Shown here piece by piece: positions 16,636 to 24,192 of a stretch of DNA of 64,000 nt. The DNA comes from Thermoplasmata archaeon (GTDB lineage Archaea; Thermoplasmatota; Thermoplasmata; Lutacidiplasmatales; UBA184), in assembly GCA_035622275.1 (NCBI GenBank), contig DASPVQ010000027.1, forward strand, positions 1 to 64,000, given 5' to 3'. The position numbers and the translations under genes were made by a program. How positions within the stretch are numbered: position 1 is the stretch's first letter; each line of letters starts with the position of its first letter. The notes under the pieces were generated by a model, which was not told where the DNA came from, made no database searches, and saw nothing but the letters and a program-made list of their open reading frames with translations.

Positions 16636-17474
16636 TCGTCCTCGTCCGGGACTACATGGTGCTCGAGGTCGAGCACCTGCGGGACACGGCGACGATCGGG
16701 GAGGCGATCGACCGACTCTCGAAGAGCCGGCACCACGGCCTGCCCGTCACCGACGCCGCGGGCAAGCTCGTGGGCTTCGTGAGTGCGAAGGAGCTCCTCC
16801 GGCACGCCACCGAGCGCGCGCAGCCGCTGAGCGGCATCCTCCGGCCGGGCACGTACACGGCCCGCCCCGAGACCGGTCTCGACGACGCGGCCCGCATCAT
16901 GTTCCGCTTCGGCCTGCGCGACCTCCCCATCATCGACGTCGACGACCGGTTGTGCGGGATCCTCTCGAATCTCGACATCGTGCGCTCGCACTTCGAGCGG
17001 GCGTCGCCGGCCAAGGCCGATACCCTCAAGCACCTGTTGAGCGAGCGCTACGGTCTGCCGTTCTCCTTCCACCGCGGCCGCGTGACCCTCGAGCGGCTCA
17101 CGCCGACGCAGTGGAAGGTCTTCGAGGACGAGCTCGAGGGCCGTCGCTACGAGCTCGAGCGCGGGTTCGCCGAGCCCGTGCTCGTCGTGCAGAAGGGCGA
17201 CGCCTGGATCCTCGTGGACGGACATCACCGTGCCCTCGCGGCCCGCGAGATGGGCCTCCCGCAGCTCCAGGCGTTCATCCTGACCTGCGACCAGCCCGAG
17301 GCGTTCGGACGGGTCGAGACCGGCTTCGAGCGCCTGGCCCGCGAGCACCACCTGCGCACGATCGACGACATCGAGATCGACCGATCGGCCCACCACCCCC
17401 TCATCGAGGTGACGACCCAGTTGATCCGGCGCTTCGAGGCGGGCGCCGCGCACGACGCCCCCTCCGCCCCGTGA
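16632..17474 (+). CDS. Two-CBS protein with ParB/SerK-like domain
   Basis: 280 residues. Residues about 1-125 form a CBS pair (GLPVTDAAGKLVGFVSAKEL; DLPIIDVDDRLCGILSNLDI), which usually binds adenine nucleotides. Residues about 130-270 resemble the ParB N-terminal/sulfiredoxin fold, with the motif DGHHR at 196-200. The same DGHHR signature occurs in the archaeal ADP-dependent serine kinase SerK, so a small-molecule kinase is possible, as is a regulator. It overlaps gmhA by four bases and ends the XPD-hddA-gmhA run, pointing to a role in heptose or surface-sugar metabolism. Function is not established. Confidence 0.7.
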   Translation: MIVLVRDYMVLEVEHLRDTATIGEAIDRLSKSRHHGLPVTDAAGKLVGFVSAKELLRHATERAQPLSGILRPGTYTARPETGLDDAARIMFRFGLRDLPIIDVDDRLCGILSNLDIVRSHFERASPAKADTLKHLLSERYGLPFSFHRGRVTLERLTPTQWKVFEDELEGRRYELERGFAEPVLVVQKGDAWILVDGHHRALAAREMGLPQLQAFILTCDQPEAFGRVETGFERLAREHHLRTIDDIEIDRSAHHPLIEVTTQLIRRFEAGAAHDAPSAP

Positions 17475-17504
17475 GGGCGGGCGCCGGTCGGTCCTTACCG
17501 ATGC

Positions 17505-17510
17505 GATAAG
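17505..17510 (+). promoter_or_regulatory. TATA-like box before the membrane protein gene
   Basis: GATAAG is centred 35 nt before ATG 17543, right after the heptose operon ends. Confidence 0.4.
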
Positions 17511-17542
17511 AGCGGCGGCGGGGCTCTTGGCCCCGGTCGCGA

Positions 17543-18544
17543 ATGCCGTTCCCCCTCCCGCCCCTCGGGGTCAACGCCTCGCTCGTGCCCTTCGCCGTCG
17601 TCGCGCTCGCGATGATCGCGATCACGATCTTCGTCCTCGGCCAGGTGCTGCCGCGCGACGGCCGCTCGCCGCTCGTCACGCAGATGCTGCTCGCGCTCGC
17701 GGTCCTCGGTGGCGGCAGCGTGCTGCTGCTCGCCCTCGTCTTCGTGTTCCTCAACCCGGACGGGACGAGCGCCTGGACCTGGGTCCTGCTCGCCTTCAAC
17801 TTCATGATGATGGCGCCGGCCGGGATCTGGTTCATCGGCCTCGTGATCTTCCGCGACCGCCGGGTCACGGTCGACGACTGGGCCTGGCCGGTCAGCCTCG
17901 GCCTCGTCACCACCGGCTCGGAGGTGCTGATGGGCCTGCTGTTCGTCGTCGGGGACGCGAACGGTGCCTCGGCCCTCGCGCCGACCTTCGCGCTGGGTCT
18001 CTCGTCCATCTGGTTCTTCTGGTCGATGGCGGCGATCATGGTCGCGTTGTTGCTCTGGGCGCCGCTCGATCCGATCGAACGCGGTGCGCTCGTCACCCTC
18101 ACGCTCGCCGCGGTGATCGGACCGTGGGTGACGGCGTTTCCCATCGTCGGCGGGATCGCGATGACCGTGCTGATGGCCGGCGCCTTCGCCGTGATCGTGC
18201 GGGCGATCACCCAGCGCCGCGCCGTGCGCGCGGAGGAGGCCGGCCTCCTGCTCGGCCTCGCGGCCGCGTTCCTGGCGACCGCCCTCACGGGGCTCGCCCT
18301 CGTCGCGACCGGCGGCACGGTCGCGGCCGTGCTCGCCTTCGGCAGCGTGATGGCCGTCGTGATGGGCGTCGAGATCGCCTACCTCGTGCGGCGCTTCTAC
18401 CTGGGACCGCCCTCGCCTGCCTGGGTCCGCCGGGCCATCTCCCCCGAGGAGGGGGCGCGCCCGGACCTGCGGCGGGCGGTGACGCGGGCCGACGGGCCGG
18501 CCTCCGAGGCGCCGACCGGGCTCTCCGGCGCGGCCGGCCGATAG
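17543..18544 (+). CDS. Polytopic membrane protein, function unknown
   Basis: 333 residues with about nine hydrophobic segments between residues 12 and 290 and a hydrophilic, Arg/Pro/Ala-rich cytoplasmic-looking tail. There are no conserved His pairs for haem, no Cys motif and no transporter signature that I recognise. It is the first gene of the respiratory island and precedes a cupredoxin gene by 77 bp, so a role near the electron-transport chain is plausible but only by position. Confidence 0.7.
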   Translation: MPFPLPPLGVNASLVPFAVVALAMIAITIFVLGQVLPRDGRSPLVTQMLLALAVLGGGSVLLLALVFVFLNPDGTSAWTWVLLAFNFMMMAPAGIWFIGLVIFRDRRVTVDDWAWPVSLGLVTTGSEVLMGLLFVVGDANGASALAPTFALGLSSIWFFWSMAAIMVALLLWAPLDPIERGALVTLTLAAVIGPWVTAFPIVGGIAMTVLMAGAFAVIVRAITQRRAVRAEEAGLLLGLAAAFLATALTGLALVATGGTVAAVLAFGSVMAVVMGVEIAYLVRRFYLGPPSPAWVRRAISPEEGARPDLRRAVTRADGPASEAPTGLSGAAGR

Positions 18545-18621
18545 TGGCGCCCGCTCCGGCTCGGGATTCGTACAACACTCATATCAACGGCGCCAAGGTC
18601 GCACCGCCGTCAGGGGAGACC

Positions 18622-19656
18622 GTGACGGAGCCGCGGGCGCGCCGACTCTCCGGGCCCGCTCGGCGCGCGATGCCCTGGTTCGTGGCCGGCCTCCTGCTGG
18701 CGACCGTCGGGCTCCCGTCGGTCGCCGCGATCGGTCCACTGCCGTTCGCCCCCTCGGTGGGGTTCGGTCACCCCGCCGCGCGGAACTCCTCGGCGCTCGT
18801 CGTCCTCACGGACCGCCCGCGCTTCGTGCCGGACGCGCTGAGCGCGAACGCGAGCGCCACGATCTCCATCGAGCTGTCGAACGCCGGCGCCTACGACCAC
18901 ACGTTCACGCTCTCCAAGGTGCCGAACGTGATCCTGAACACCTCCTGGACGCCGACCGAGCTCGACGCGTTCTTCAACGCGAACGGCTCGCTCGCCAACG
19001 TCACCGTCGCGCCCCACGGCCTCGCGTGGGCGAACGTATCGTTCAACGGCTCGGTCGGCGGCGACTCGTTCGAGTTCGTATCGGTCGTGCCGTTCCAGTT
19101 CCAGGCCGGGATGTGGGGGTTCCTCAACGTCTCGGCCACCGGCCCGGGCATCCAGCTCTCGGAGAACACGACCGACAGCTACCAGTTCGTCCCGGCGGTC
19201 CTCTCCGCCACGCCGACCCACTACCCGGCGGTGCTCGACGTCCTGGTGACCAACACGGGCCAGCTCGGCCACACCTTCACGGTCTCGCCGCTGTCGAACT
19301 ACACGCTCTCGCCGGGGAACTTCTCGAGCACGTTCGCCTCGAACCCGCCGCTCGTGAGCGCGCCGGTCCCGAGCGGGCCGGGCAGCACCGTCTGGGGGAA
19401 CTTCACCGTCCACGCCCCCGGCGTCTACCAGTACATCTGCACGATCAGCGGCCACTTCGCGAACGGCATGACCGGGCTGCTCTACGTGGGCGTGACGGTA
19501 CCGCCGCCCCCGACTCCCCCGTCGACCGCGATCGTGGAGACCTGGGTGCTCATCGGCTCCGGCGCCCTGCTCGGCATCGGCATCGTCGTCACGGCCGTCG
19601 CCTCGTTCGCCGGTCGCTTCCCCGCCACGGGCGGTGGTCACGACCGGCACGAGTGA
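18622..19656 (+). CDS. Exported two-domain cupredoxin, membrane anchored
   Basis: 344 residues from GTG 18622, preceded by CAGGGGAG. A signal-like segment (about 16-38) leads to two plastocyanin-like domains. Domain 1 has the His of YDHTFTL but lacks the usual Cys (FEFVSVVPFQFQ), so it probably binds no type-1 copper. Domain 2 has all ligands: His in LGHTFTV, then Cys, His and Met in YICTISGHFANGM. A Pro-rich linker and one C-terminal transmembrane helix follow. It faces CoxII convergently and probably carries electrons outside the membrane between cytochrome b and the oxidase. That role is inferred. Confidence 0.82.
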   Translation: MTEPRARRLSGPARRAMPWFVAGLLLATVGLPSVAAIGPLPFAPSVGFGHPAARNSSALVVLTDRPRFVPDALSANASATISIELSNAGAYDHTFTLSKVPNVILNTSWTPTELDAFFNANGSLANVTVAPHGLAWANVSFNGSVGGDSFEFVSVVPFQFQAGMWGFLNVSATGPGIQLSENTTDSYQFVPAVLSATPTHYPAVLDVLVTNTGQLGHTFTVSPLSNYTLSPGNFSSTFASNPPLVSAPVPSGPGSTVWGNFTVHAPGVYQYICTISGHFANGMTGLLYVGVTVPPPPTPPSTAIVETWVLIGSGALLGIGIVVTAVASFAGRFPATGGGHDRHE

Positions 19657-19685
19657 GGCGATCGGGGCCCGGGACGTCGGGCGTC

Positions 19686-20153
19686 CTAGGTCACGACGAG
19701 GAACGAGCGCATCGTTCCGTGGAACTCGCCGCAAAACTCCGTGCACTGGATCAGGTAGTGCGTCCCCGCGGCGACGTCGGGCACCGAGAAGGCGAACATG
19801 TTCGTGCGGCCGGGGATCGCGTCGATGCGAACGCCGAGCTGCGGGATATTGAACGAGTGGATCACGTCCGCGCCGGTGACGTTGATCTGGACCTCCGCGC
19901 CCGGAGCGGCCCATAAAGCGCCGCCGCTCACCGTGTTCGTGCTCGCGTCGTACGTCGTGTTGAAGCAGCCGGCCTTCGAGGCGTTGGCGTAGCAGAACTC
20001 CCACCACCACTGGTGGCCGATCACCGTGACGTACTCCGTCGGGTCGCTCGGGAGCGCGTCGAGCTGGTAGAGGAGGATCGTCGAGTAGGCCGCCACCCCG
20101 GCGAGGAGTGCGACCACCGCGAGGGTCCAGGCGACCTCGAGCTTGTTAACCAT
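19686..20153 (-). CDS. coxB: Cytochrome c oxidase subunit II, TM2 and CuA domain part
   Basis: 155 residues. It begins directly with the second transmembrane helix of CoxII (NKLEVAWTLAV), then GHQWWWEF at 46-53 and the CuA site: H99, C137, E139, C141, H145 and M148 (CTEFCGEFHGTM). All copper ligands are present, so electron entry into the oxidase should work. The expected first helix and leader are missing here; they are encoded by the upstream ORF, which overlaps by eight bases (ATGGTTAA) in another frame. Catalytic subunit CoxA is 7 kb away on the opposite strand. Confidence 0.92.
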   Translation of the reverse strand: MVNKLEVAWTLAVVALLAGVAAYSTILLYQLDALPSDPTEYVTVIGHQWWWEFCYANASKAGCFNTTYDASTNTVSGGALWAAPGAEVQINVTGADVIHSFNIPQLGVRIDAIPGRTNMFAFSVPDVAAGTHYLIQCTEFCGEFHGTMRSFLVVT

Positions 20154-20385
20154 ACCGGCGGTTCCTCATGCCCGGATCGCGGAACTTCCAGACGGCGTAG
20201 ACGAGGTAGGCGAAGGTCACGATCGCCCCCGCCACGCTGATGCCGATCATCACCCAGAGCAGCGGGTTGGTGAGTTCCAGGTTCGATTCGGCGGCGGCGA
20301 TCGGGCCCAGGAGCAGCGCGACCGGCACGGCGGCTGCGACGGCCGATCCCCCACTACGGGGATCGCGTTCGCTCACGCGTCGCAC
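20146..20385 (-). CDS. Cytochrome c oxidase subunit II, N-terminal TM1 part (split gene)
   Basis: 79 residues. A short basic start and signal-like segment (about 13-32) lead to SNLELTNPLLWVM and a single transmembrane helix ending YLVYAVWKFRDPG. This is the arrangement of the leader and first helix of CoxII. The stop codon overlaps the coxB ATG by eight bases, and the break falls in the loop between TM1 and TM2. Either CoxII is assembled from two polypeptides, or a frameshift (programmed, mutational or sequencing error) separates them. Confidence 0.72.
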   Translation of the reverse strand: MRRVSERDPRSGGSAVAAAVPVALLLGPIAAAESNLELTNPLLWVMIGISVAGAIVTFAYLVYAVWKFRDPGMRNRRYG

Positions 20386-20523
20386 CGGGGAGCGAAGCTA
20401 CATATCGCCCGCGTACGAACCGGGCACCGGCCCCTCCACCGACCGGGGTCCGCGCCCTGTACGTACGGAGGGGCTTTAGAGGGCGGGCTCCGTCCTCCGC
20501 CCGTTTCGGTCGACGGTGGAGCG

Positions 20524-21246
20524 ATGAGCCTGCGAGGTCCCGAGCGCGCGGCGGTCGCTCTCGCGCTCGCGGTGCTCCTCGTGGGCGGTGCCGCGATCGC
20601 ACTCGTGGACAGCGCGCCCGCGCGCGCGGCGACCGCCGTGCGCACCGACGCGAGCGACGCGGTCTCGGTCACGGCCGTCTCGGGCTTCTCGTTCACGCCC
20701 AACGCGGTCCAGGGCCTTCCGACGAACGCGACGATCACGCTGACGTTCACCGACTCGGACTCGCTCGACCACACGTTCTGGATCATCGGCAAGCAGGGCT
20801 GGGTGATCCCGCCGTCCTACTCCTCCGGCCAGCTCGAGGCGCTCGCGTTCGGCCACCTTCCTCCCGCGCTCGTCGGGGCGAACGCGAGCGCGAACGGCGG
20901 GCAGAACATCACGACCTTCACGTCGCCCTCGGCCCCCGGGTGGTACGAGTTCGTCTGCACCGAACCCGGCCACTTCCAGAACGGCATGTACGGCTTCATC
21001 GCGTTCGGGATGAACCTGCCCGGGAACCTCACCGTCTCGGCCGCGAGCACCAACCCCGGTGCCGCGGTGTTCATCATCGTCGGGGTCATCGTCGGGCTCG
21101 TCGTGATCGCGCTCGTGCTCGGCTTCGTCGTCGGCCGCCGCCGGGGCGCGACCTACGAGATGCCGCCGGAGCGCCTCGGCTACCCGGAGCCGGAGTCGCC
21201 GTCCGAGCCGGAGTCGCCGACCGGCGCCCACGAGCCTCCCGGCTGA
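20524..21246 (+). CDS. Exported single-domain blue copper protein, membrane anchored
   Basis: 240 residues from ATG 20524. An N-terminal signal segment (about 9-30) is followed by one cupredoxin domain with His in LDHTFWI and Cys, His, Met in FVCTEPGHFQNGM, a full type-1 copper set. A transmembrane helix (about 180-205) and a Pro/Glu-rich C-terminal tail follow. The gene is divergent from the split CoxII, which supports a role as electron donor to the oxidase. It resembles sulfocyanin-like or plastocyanin-like carriers; the exact subfamily is not resolved. Confidence 0.85.
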   Translation: MSLRGPERAAVALALAVLLVGGAAIALVDSAPARAATAVRTDASDAVSVTAVSGFSFTPNAVQGLPTNATITLTFTDSDSLDHTFWIIGKQGWVIPPSYSSGQLEALAFGHLPPALVGANASANGGQNITTFTSPSAPGWYEFVCTEPGHFQNGMYGFIAFGMNLPGNLTVSAASTNPGAAVFIIVGVIVGLVVIALVLGFVVGRRRGATYEMPPERLGYPEPESPSEPESPTGAHEPPG

Positions 21247-21283
21247 CGCGCCACCGCAACCCTCAAATCTCGGCAGTCGCATA

Positions 21284-21305
21284 ACCTACGGACCTCGTAG
21301 TAGGT
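21284..21305. promoter_or_regulatory. Palindrome-like operator before the PhoU/AbrB-like gene
   Basis: ACCTAC is followed after seven bases by GTAGTAGGT, ending 14 bp before the ATG at 21320. The right arm is identical to that of the four palindromes at 62244-62370; the left arm is a shortened version. It is a candidate autoregulatory site. Confidence 0.5.
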
Positions 21306-21319
21306 TCGGGGAGACCGAG

Positions 21320-22363
21320 ATGGCATGGGGACAGCCCAACCGGGAGCGCCGCGTGCTGAAGGCGGGCCACTCGTCGATCGCGGTCACGCTGCCGAAACCG
21401 TGGGCCGAGGCGATGAACCTGCGACCGGGCGACCTCGTCGTCTTCGACCAGAACGACGACGGGACGCTCTACCTCAAGCCGGCGCCCGTCCCCGGGGCGG
21501 CGAGCTCGGGCGCGCCGTTCCTCGTCTCGGCCCGGTCCTTCGACACGCCCGGCGTCCTCGAGCGCCTGGTCGTGGGCGCCTACCGTGTCGGGCACGACTC
21601 GATCGAGATCCGCACGGACCTGCCGCTCGCGCCCGACCGGGTGGAGGAACTCCTCGCCGCGGCGCGGGGCCTGCTCGGCGTCTCGGTCGTCGCGCAGGAG
21701 CCGACCCGCGTGGTGCTCCAGAACTTCATCGACCCGTCGAAGTACGGGCTGCCGCAGCTCGTCCAGCGCATGAAGATGATCCTCGTCGCCTTCCTGGAAG
21801 AGGCCGAGGAGGTCATCGCCCGCCGCCAGCGCAGCCGCCGCATCTCGACGCTCGAGGAGGAGAGCACGAAGGTCCTGGCGCTCCTCGTGCGCCAGCTCTT
21901 CCTCGCGAGCCGCGACTGGTCGCTCGCCCGCCGCATCGGCAGCCCCGATCCGCGCCAGCTGCTCGAGTGGCGCGTGGTCGTGCACTCCCTCGAGGAGCTC
22001 GCCCAGCTCTTCAGCGCGAGCCTGCGTACGCTGAGCGACGAGGCGCCGAAGCGCTCCGCCGCCGGCCTCGACGCCCTCGCGCTCGGCCTTCCCGAACTCA
22101 AGATCCAGCTCAAGGCGGTCGTCGAAGCGCTGATGCGGCCCTCGCTCGACCACGCCTGCGAGGTGTACCATGCGACGGACCGCGTCGGCGCCGAGGTGCG
22201 CGCCGCGGCCGACCGTCGCGCCGGCCGGGCTCGCACGTCCGGCCTGCGCTCGGCCTCGGTCCTGCTCGGCCGGGGCGCGACGTGCCTCGGCGTCCTCGCC
22301 GAGATCGCGATCGATCGCGCGGTCTCCTCGGGCACTGAGACCGTGATGGTCGAGGCGGCCTGA
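21320..22363 (+). CDS. phoU: PhoU-family regulator with N-terminal AbrB/SpoVT domain
   Basis: 347 residues. Residues about 8-50 form a swapped-hairpin AbrB/MazE-type DNA-binding domain (RRVLKAGHSSIAVTLPKPWA, LRPGDLVVFDQNDDGTLYLKP). The rest is helical and PhoU-like, in two repeats: about 130-230 and 235-335, with LKIQLKAVVEALM and ATCLGVLAEIAIDRAV. Such archaeal proteins are taken as phosphate-uptake or metal-linked regulators. No pst genes are nearby; neighbours are respiratory and Tat genes. A 22-bp palindrome-like site overlaps its start region. Confidence 0.85.
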   Translation: MAWGQPNRERRVLKAGHSSIAVTLPKPWAEAMNLRPGDLVVFDQNDDGTLYLKPAPVPGAASSGAPFLVSARSFDTPGVLERLVVGAYRVGHDSIEIRTDLPLAPDRVEELLAAARGLLGVSVVAQEPTRVVLQNFIDPSKYGLPQLVQRMKMILVAFLEEAEEVIARRQRSRRISTLEEESTKVLALLVRQLFLASRDWSLARRIGSPDPRQLLEWRVVVHSLEELAQLFSASLRTLSDEAPKRSAAGLDALALGLPELKIQLKAVVEALMRPSLDHACEVYHATDRVGAEVRAAADRRAGRARTSGLRSASVLLGRGATCLGVLAEIAIDRAVSSGTETVMVEAA

Positions 22364-22369
22364 GGCCGG

Positions 22370-22375
22370 TTTATC
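22370..22375 (+). promoter_or_regulatory. TATA-like box upstream of the Tat-Rieske-cytochrome b operon
   Basis: TTTATC lies about 90 nt before tatA. It overlaps CTAC, five bases, GTAG (22375-22387), a short form of the palindrome core seen at 62246-62370. The leader then contains a small stem GCCGCT/AGCGGC. Confidence 0.4.
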
Positions 22376-22464
22376 TACCGGCCGTAGGGACTTTCGGTAC
22401 GAGTCCGGTCGTCCCGTACGAACGCCATATCGGCCGAGGGGCCGCTCGCAGCGGCGAGGCGCCG

Positions 22465-22668
22465 ATGTTCGATTCTCTCGACGATTGGCTGATCATCGCG
22501 GTGGTGGCGGGGATCCTGTTCTACGGCTCGAGCAAGATCCCGCAACTGGCCCACAGCCTGGGGCGCTCGGTGGGCGAGTTCAAGAAGGGCCGGATCGAGG
22601 TCGAGCGCGAGCTGAAGGCGGAACAGGCCGGCGCGGCCGCGCCCGCCGCCTCCGGGCCGGGCCGCTAG
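22465..22668 (+). CDS. tatA: Twin-arginine translocase subunit TatA
   Basis: 67 residues: one N-terminal transmembrane helix (about 8-22), the hinge FYGSSKIPQLA and an amphipathic helix LGRSVGEFKKGRIEVEREL. TatA oligomers form the passage for folded proteins across the membrane. It starts the tatA-tatC-tatA-like-Rieske run, so the likely main cargo is the Rieske iron-sulfur protein. Confidence 0.92.
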   Translation: MFDSLDDWLIIAVVAGILFYGSSKIPQLAHSLGRSVGEFKKGRIEVERELKAEQAGAAAPAASGPGR

Positions 22669-22776
22669 GCGCGAACGCTCCCGCGCGGCATGCTCGAGGA
22701 GTCGAATCCCCGGTGCGATCGAGCCCCCGTGTCGGCGCCGGGCCCCGGGGGCCGGGGGGAGGCGGCCGGGTGACTG

Positions 22777-23613
22777 ATGGGCGAGCTCGATCGGATCCTC
22801 TCGGTGCTCGGCGAGGTCCGGCGTCGCGCGATCCGGATCGGGGTCGTGCTGGCCGGCCTGTTCGGGTTCCTGCTGTTCTTCGAGCTCATCCCTGTCTCGG
22901 TGCGGGTCCTCGGGGTCCGCCTGCCCCTCGCCTACCCCTGGCCGAACCCCTTCTACAACGTCACCGCGCAACTGTTCATCGCGATGCGGCAGTGGATGCT
23001 ACCGTCCAACGTCGAGCTGCTCAACGTCGGTGTCGGCGACTCGATCCTCGTGCAGATGGAGATCGGGCTGCTCGTCGCGCTGATCCTCGGGATGCCGTGG
23101 ATCGTCCACGAGGTCGCGGCGTTCCTGGTGCCCGCGCTGCGTCGCAACGAGCGCCTCCTCCTCCGGCAGATCGGGATCCCGGCGACGGCGCTCTTCGCGA
23201 TCGGTACGGCCGCGGGGATCGTCTTCCTCACGCCGTTCACTTTCCGACTGCTCTTCCGCTACGTCGCGGCGATGGGCCTCGCGCCGGTCCTCGGCGTCCA
23301 GGACTTCGTGACGTTCGCCCTGCTCTACTCGCTCGCCTTCGGCGTGGTCTTCGAGCTGCCGGTCTTCATCTACGCCCTCACGCGGCTCGGCGTGGTCAAG
23401 GCCGGGGCCTGGCGCAAGCACTGGCGCGGCGCGGTCCTGGGCTCGCTTGTCTTCGGCATGATCGTGACGCCGGACAACTCCGGGATCACGATGCTCATCA
23501 TCGCGACCCCGATGATCGGCCTCTACCTCGGTGGCGCCTACTTCGCCGCGCGCTGGGAGGCCCGACAGGAGCCACCGGCGGCACCGCCACGGCTCGCCGC
23601 GGGCGCGGGGTGA
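22777..23613 (+). CDS. tatC: Sec-independent translocase TatC
   Basis: 278 residues with six transmembrane helices. TatC recognises twin-arginine signals. The N-terminal cytoplasmic region carries ELDRILSVLGEVRRRAIRI in place of the usual HLxELRxR. The conserved FxxE-type region appears at IVHEVAAFLVPALRRNER, followed by FGVVFELPVFIYAL and ending with IVTPDNSGITMLIIATPM. Length is normal. ATG 22777 is 8 bases after GGCGGCCGG, and 108 bp separate it from tatA. Confidence 0.93.
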   Translation: MGELDRILSVLGEVRRRAIRIGVVLAGLFGFLLFFELIPVSVRVLGVRLPLAYPWPNPFYNVTAQLFIAMRQWMLPSNVELLNVGVGDSILVQMEIGLLVALILGMPWIVHEVAAFLVPALRRNERLLLRQIGIPATALFAIGTAAGIVFLTPFTFRLLFRYVAAMGLAPVLGVQDFVTFALLYSLAFGVVFELPVFIYALTRLGVVKAGAWRKHWRGAVLGSLVFGMIVTPDNSGITMLIIATPMIGLYLGGAYFAARWEARQEPPAAPPRLAAGAG

Positions 23614-23617
23614 GCTG

Positions 23618-24007
23618 ATGGCGCTCTTCTCGGACATCGACTGGCTCATCGTCCTCGGCGCGGCCGGCCTGCTCCTGTTCGGCAAGGACAACGGCGCGAC
23701 GCTGCGCACGCTCGGGCGCTGGTACGGGCGGGCCGCGCGCCTGAAGCAGGAGCTGCTCGAGGAGTTCTCGAAGGCGGCCGATCTACCGGTGGCACCCGCC
23801 GGCGCCCGCTCGATCCGCGGCGCCCTCCTCGGTCTCGACGCTCCGGCCGCCTCCGTCCGCGGGATTCCCGCCGCGGTGACCGTCGCGCCTCGGCCCTCCG
23901 CGCCCCCCCTCGCCCCCGCCTGGGGGCCATGGACGGGCGGGGCGCCGGTCCCGACGTGGTCGATGACCGTCCCCATCGAGGTGCCCGAGGAGGCCGCCCG
24001 CCCGTGA
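23618..24007 (+). CDS. Second TatA/TatB-like protein with long tail
   Basis: 129 residues from ATG 23618, four bases after the tatC stop. One N-terminal helix (about 7-22), LLLFGKDN in the hinge position and a basic amphipathic helix (ATLRTLGRWYGRAARLKQEL) give the TatA/B architecture. The Pro of the FGxxKLP hinge is absent. A Pro/Ala-rich tail of about 70 residues follows. It may act as TatB or a specialised TatA. It overlaps the next small gene by GTGA. Confidence 0.75.
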   Translation: MALFSDIDWLIVLGAAGLLLFGKDNGATLRTLGRWYGRAARLKQELLEEFSKAADLPVAPAGARSIRGALLGLDAPAASVRGIPAAVTVAPRPSAPPLAPAWGPWTGGAPVPTWSMTVPIEVPEEAARP

Positions 24008-24192
24008 GCGCGCTGACGCCCGAGCAGGTCGTGACGCTCACGGAGATCCTCGTGATCCTGATGGGGATCGGGATCACCTGGGCGGTCTACCTCGGCAGCG
24101 ATCGGGCGGAGCTGCCCGGCGATGCGACGGTCCCGGACCCGAACGACGTCGACGATGCGCGGCCCGACACGCGCGGGAGGACCCTGCGGTGA
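24004..24192 (+). CDS. Small single-span membrane protein, function unknown
   Basis: 62 residues from GTG 24004 (four-base overlap with the upstream gene). One transmembrane helix (about 10-32, TLTEILVILMGIGITWAVYL) is followed by an acidic, Asp/Pro-rich tail. It is translationally coupled to the Rieske gene, whose start overlaps its stop. A small subunit of the cytochrome b complex is a reasonable guess. Confidence 0.65.
   Translation: MSALTPEQVVTLTEILVILMGIGITWAVYLGSDRAELPGDATVPDPNDVDDARPDTRGRTLR

Noticed and set aside
22669-22776. Possible tRNA T-arm (GTCGAATCCCC) between tatA and tatC
   Set aside because: No acceptor, anticodon or D stem can be drawn on either strand.
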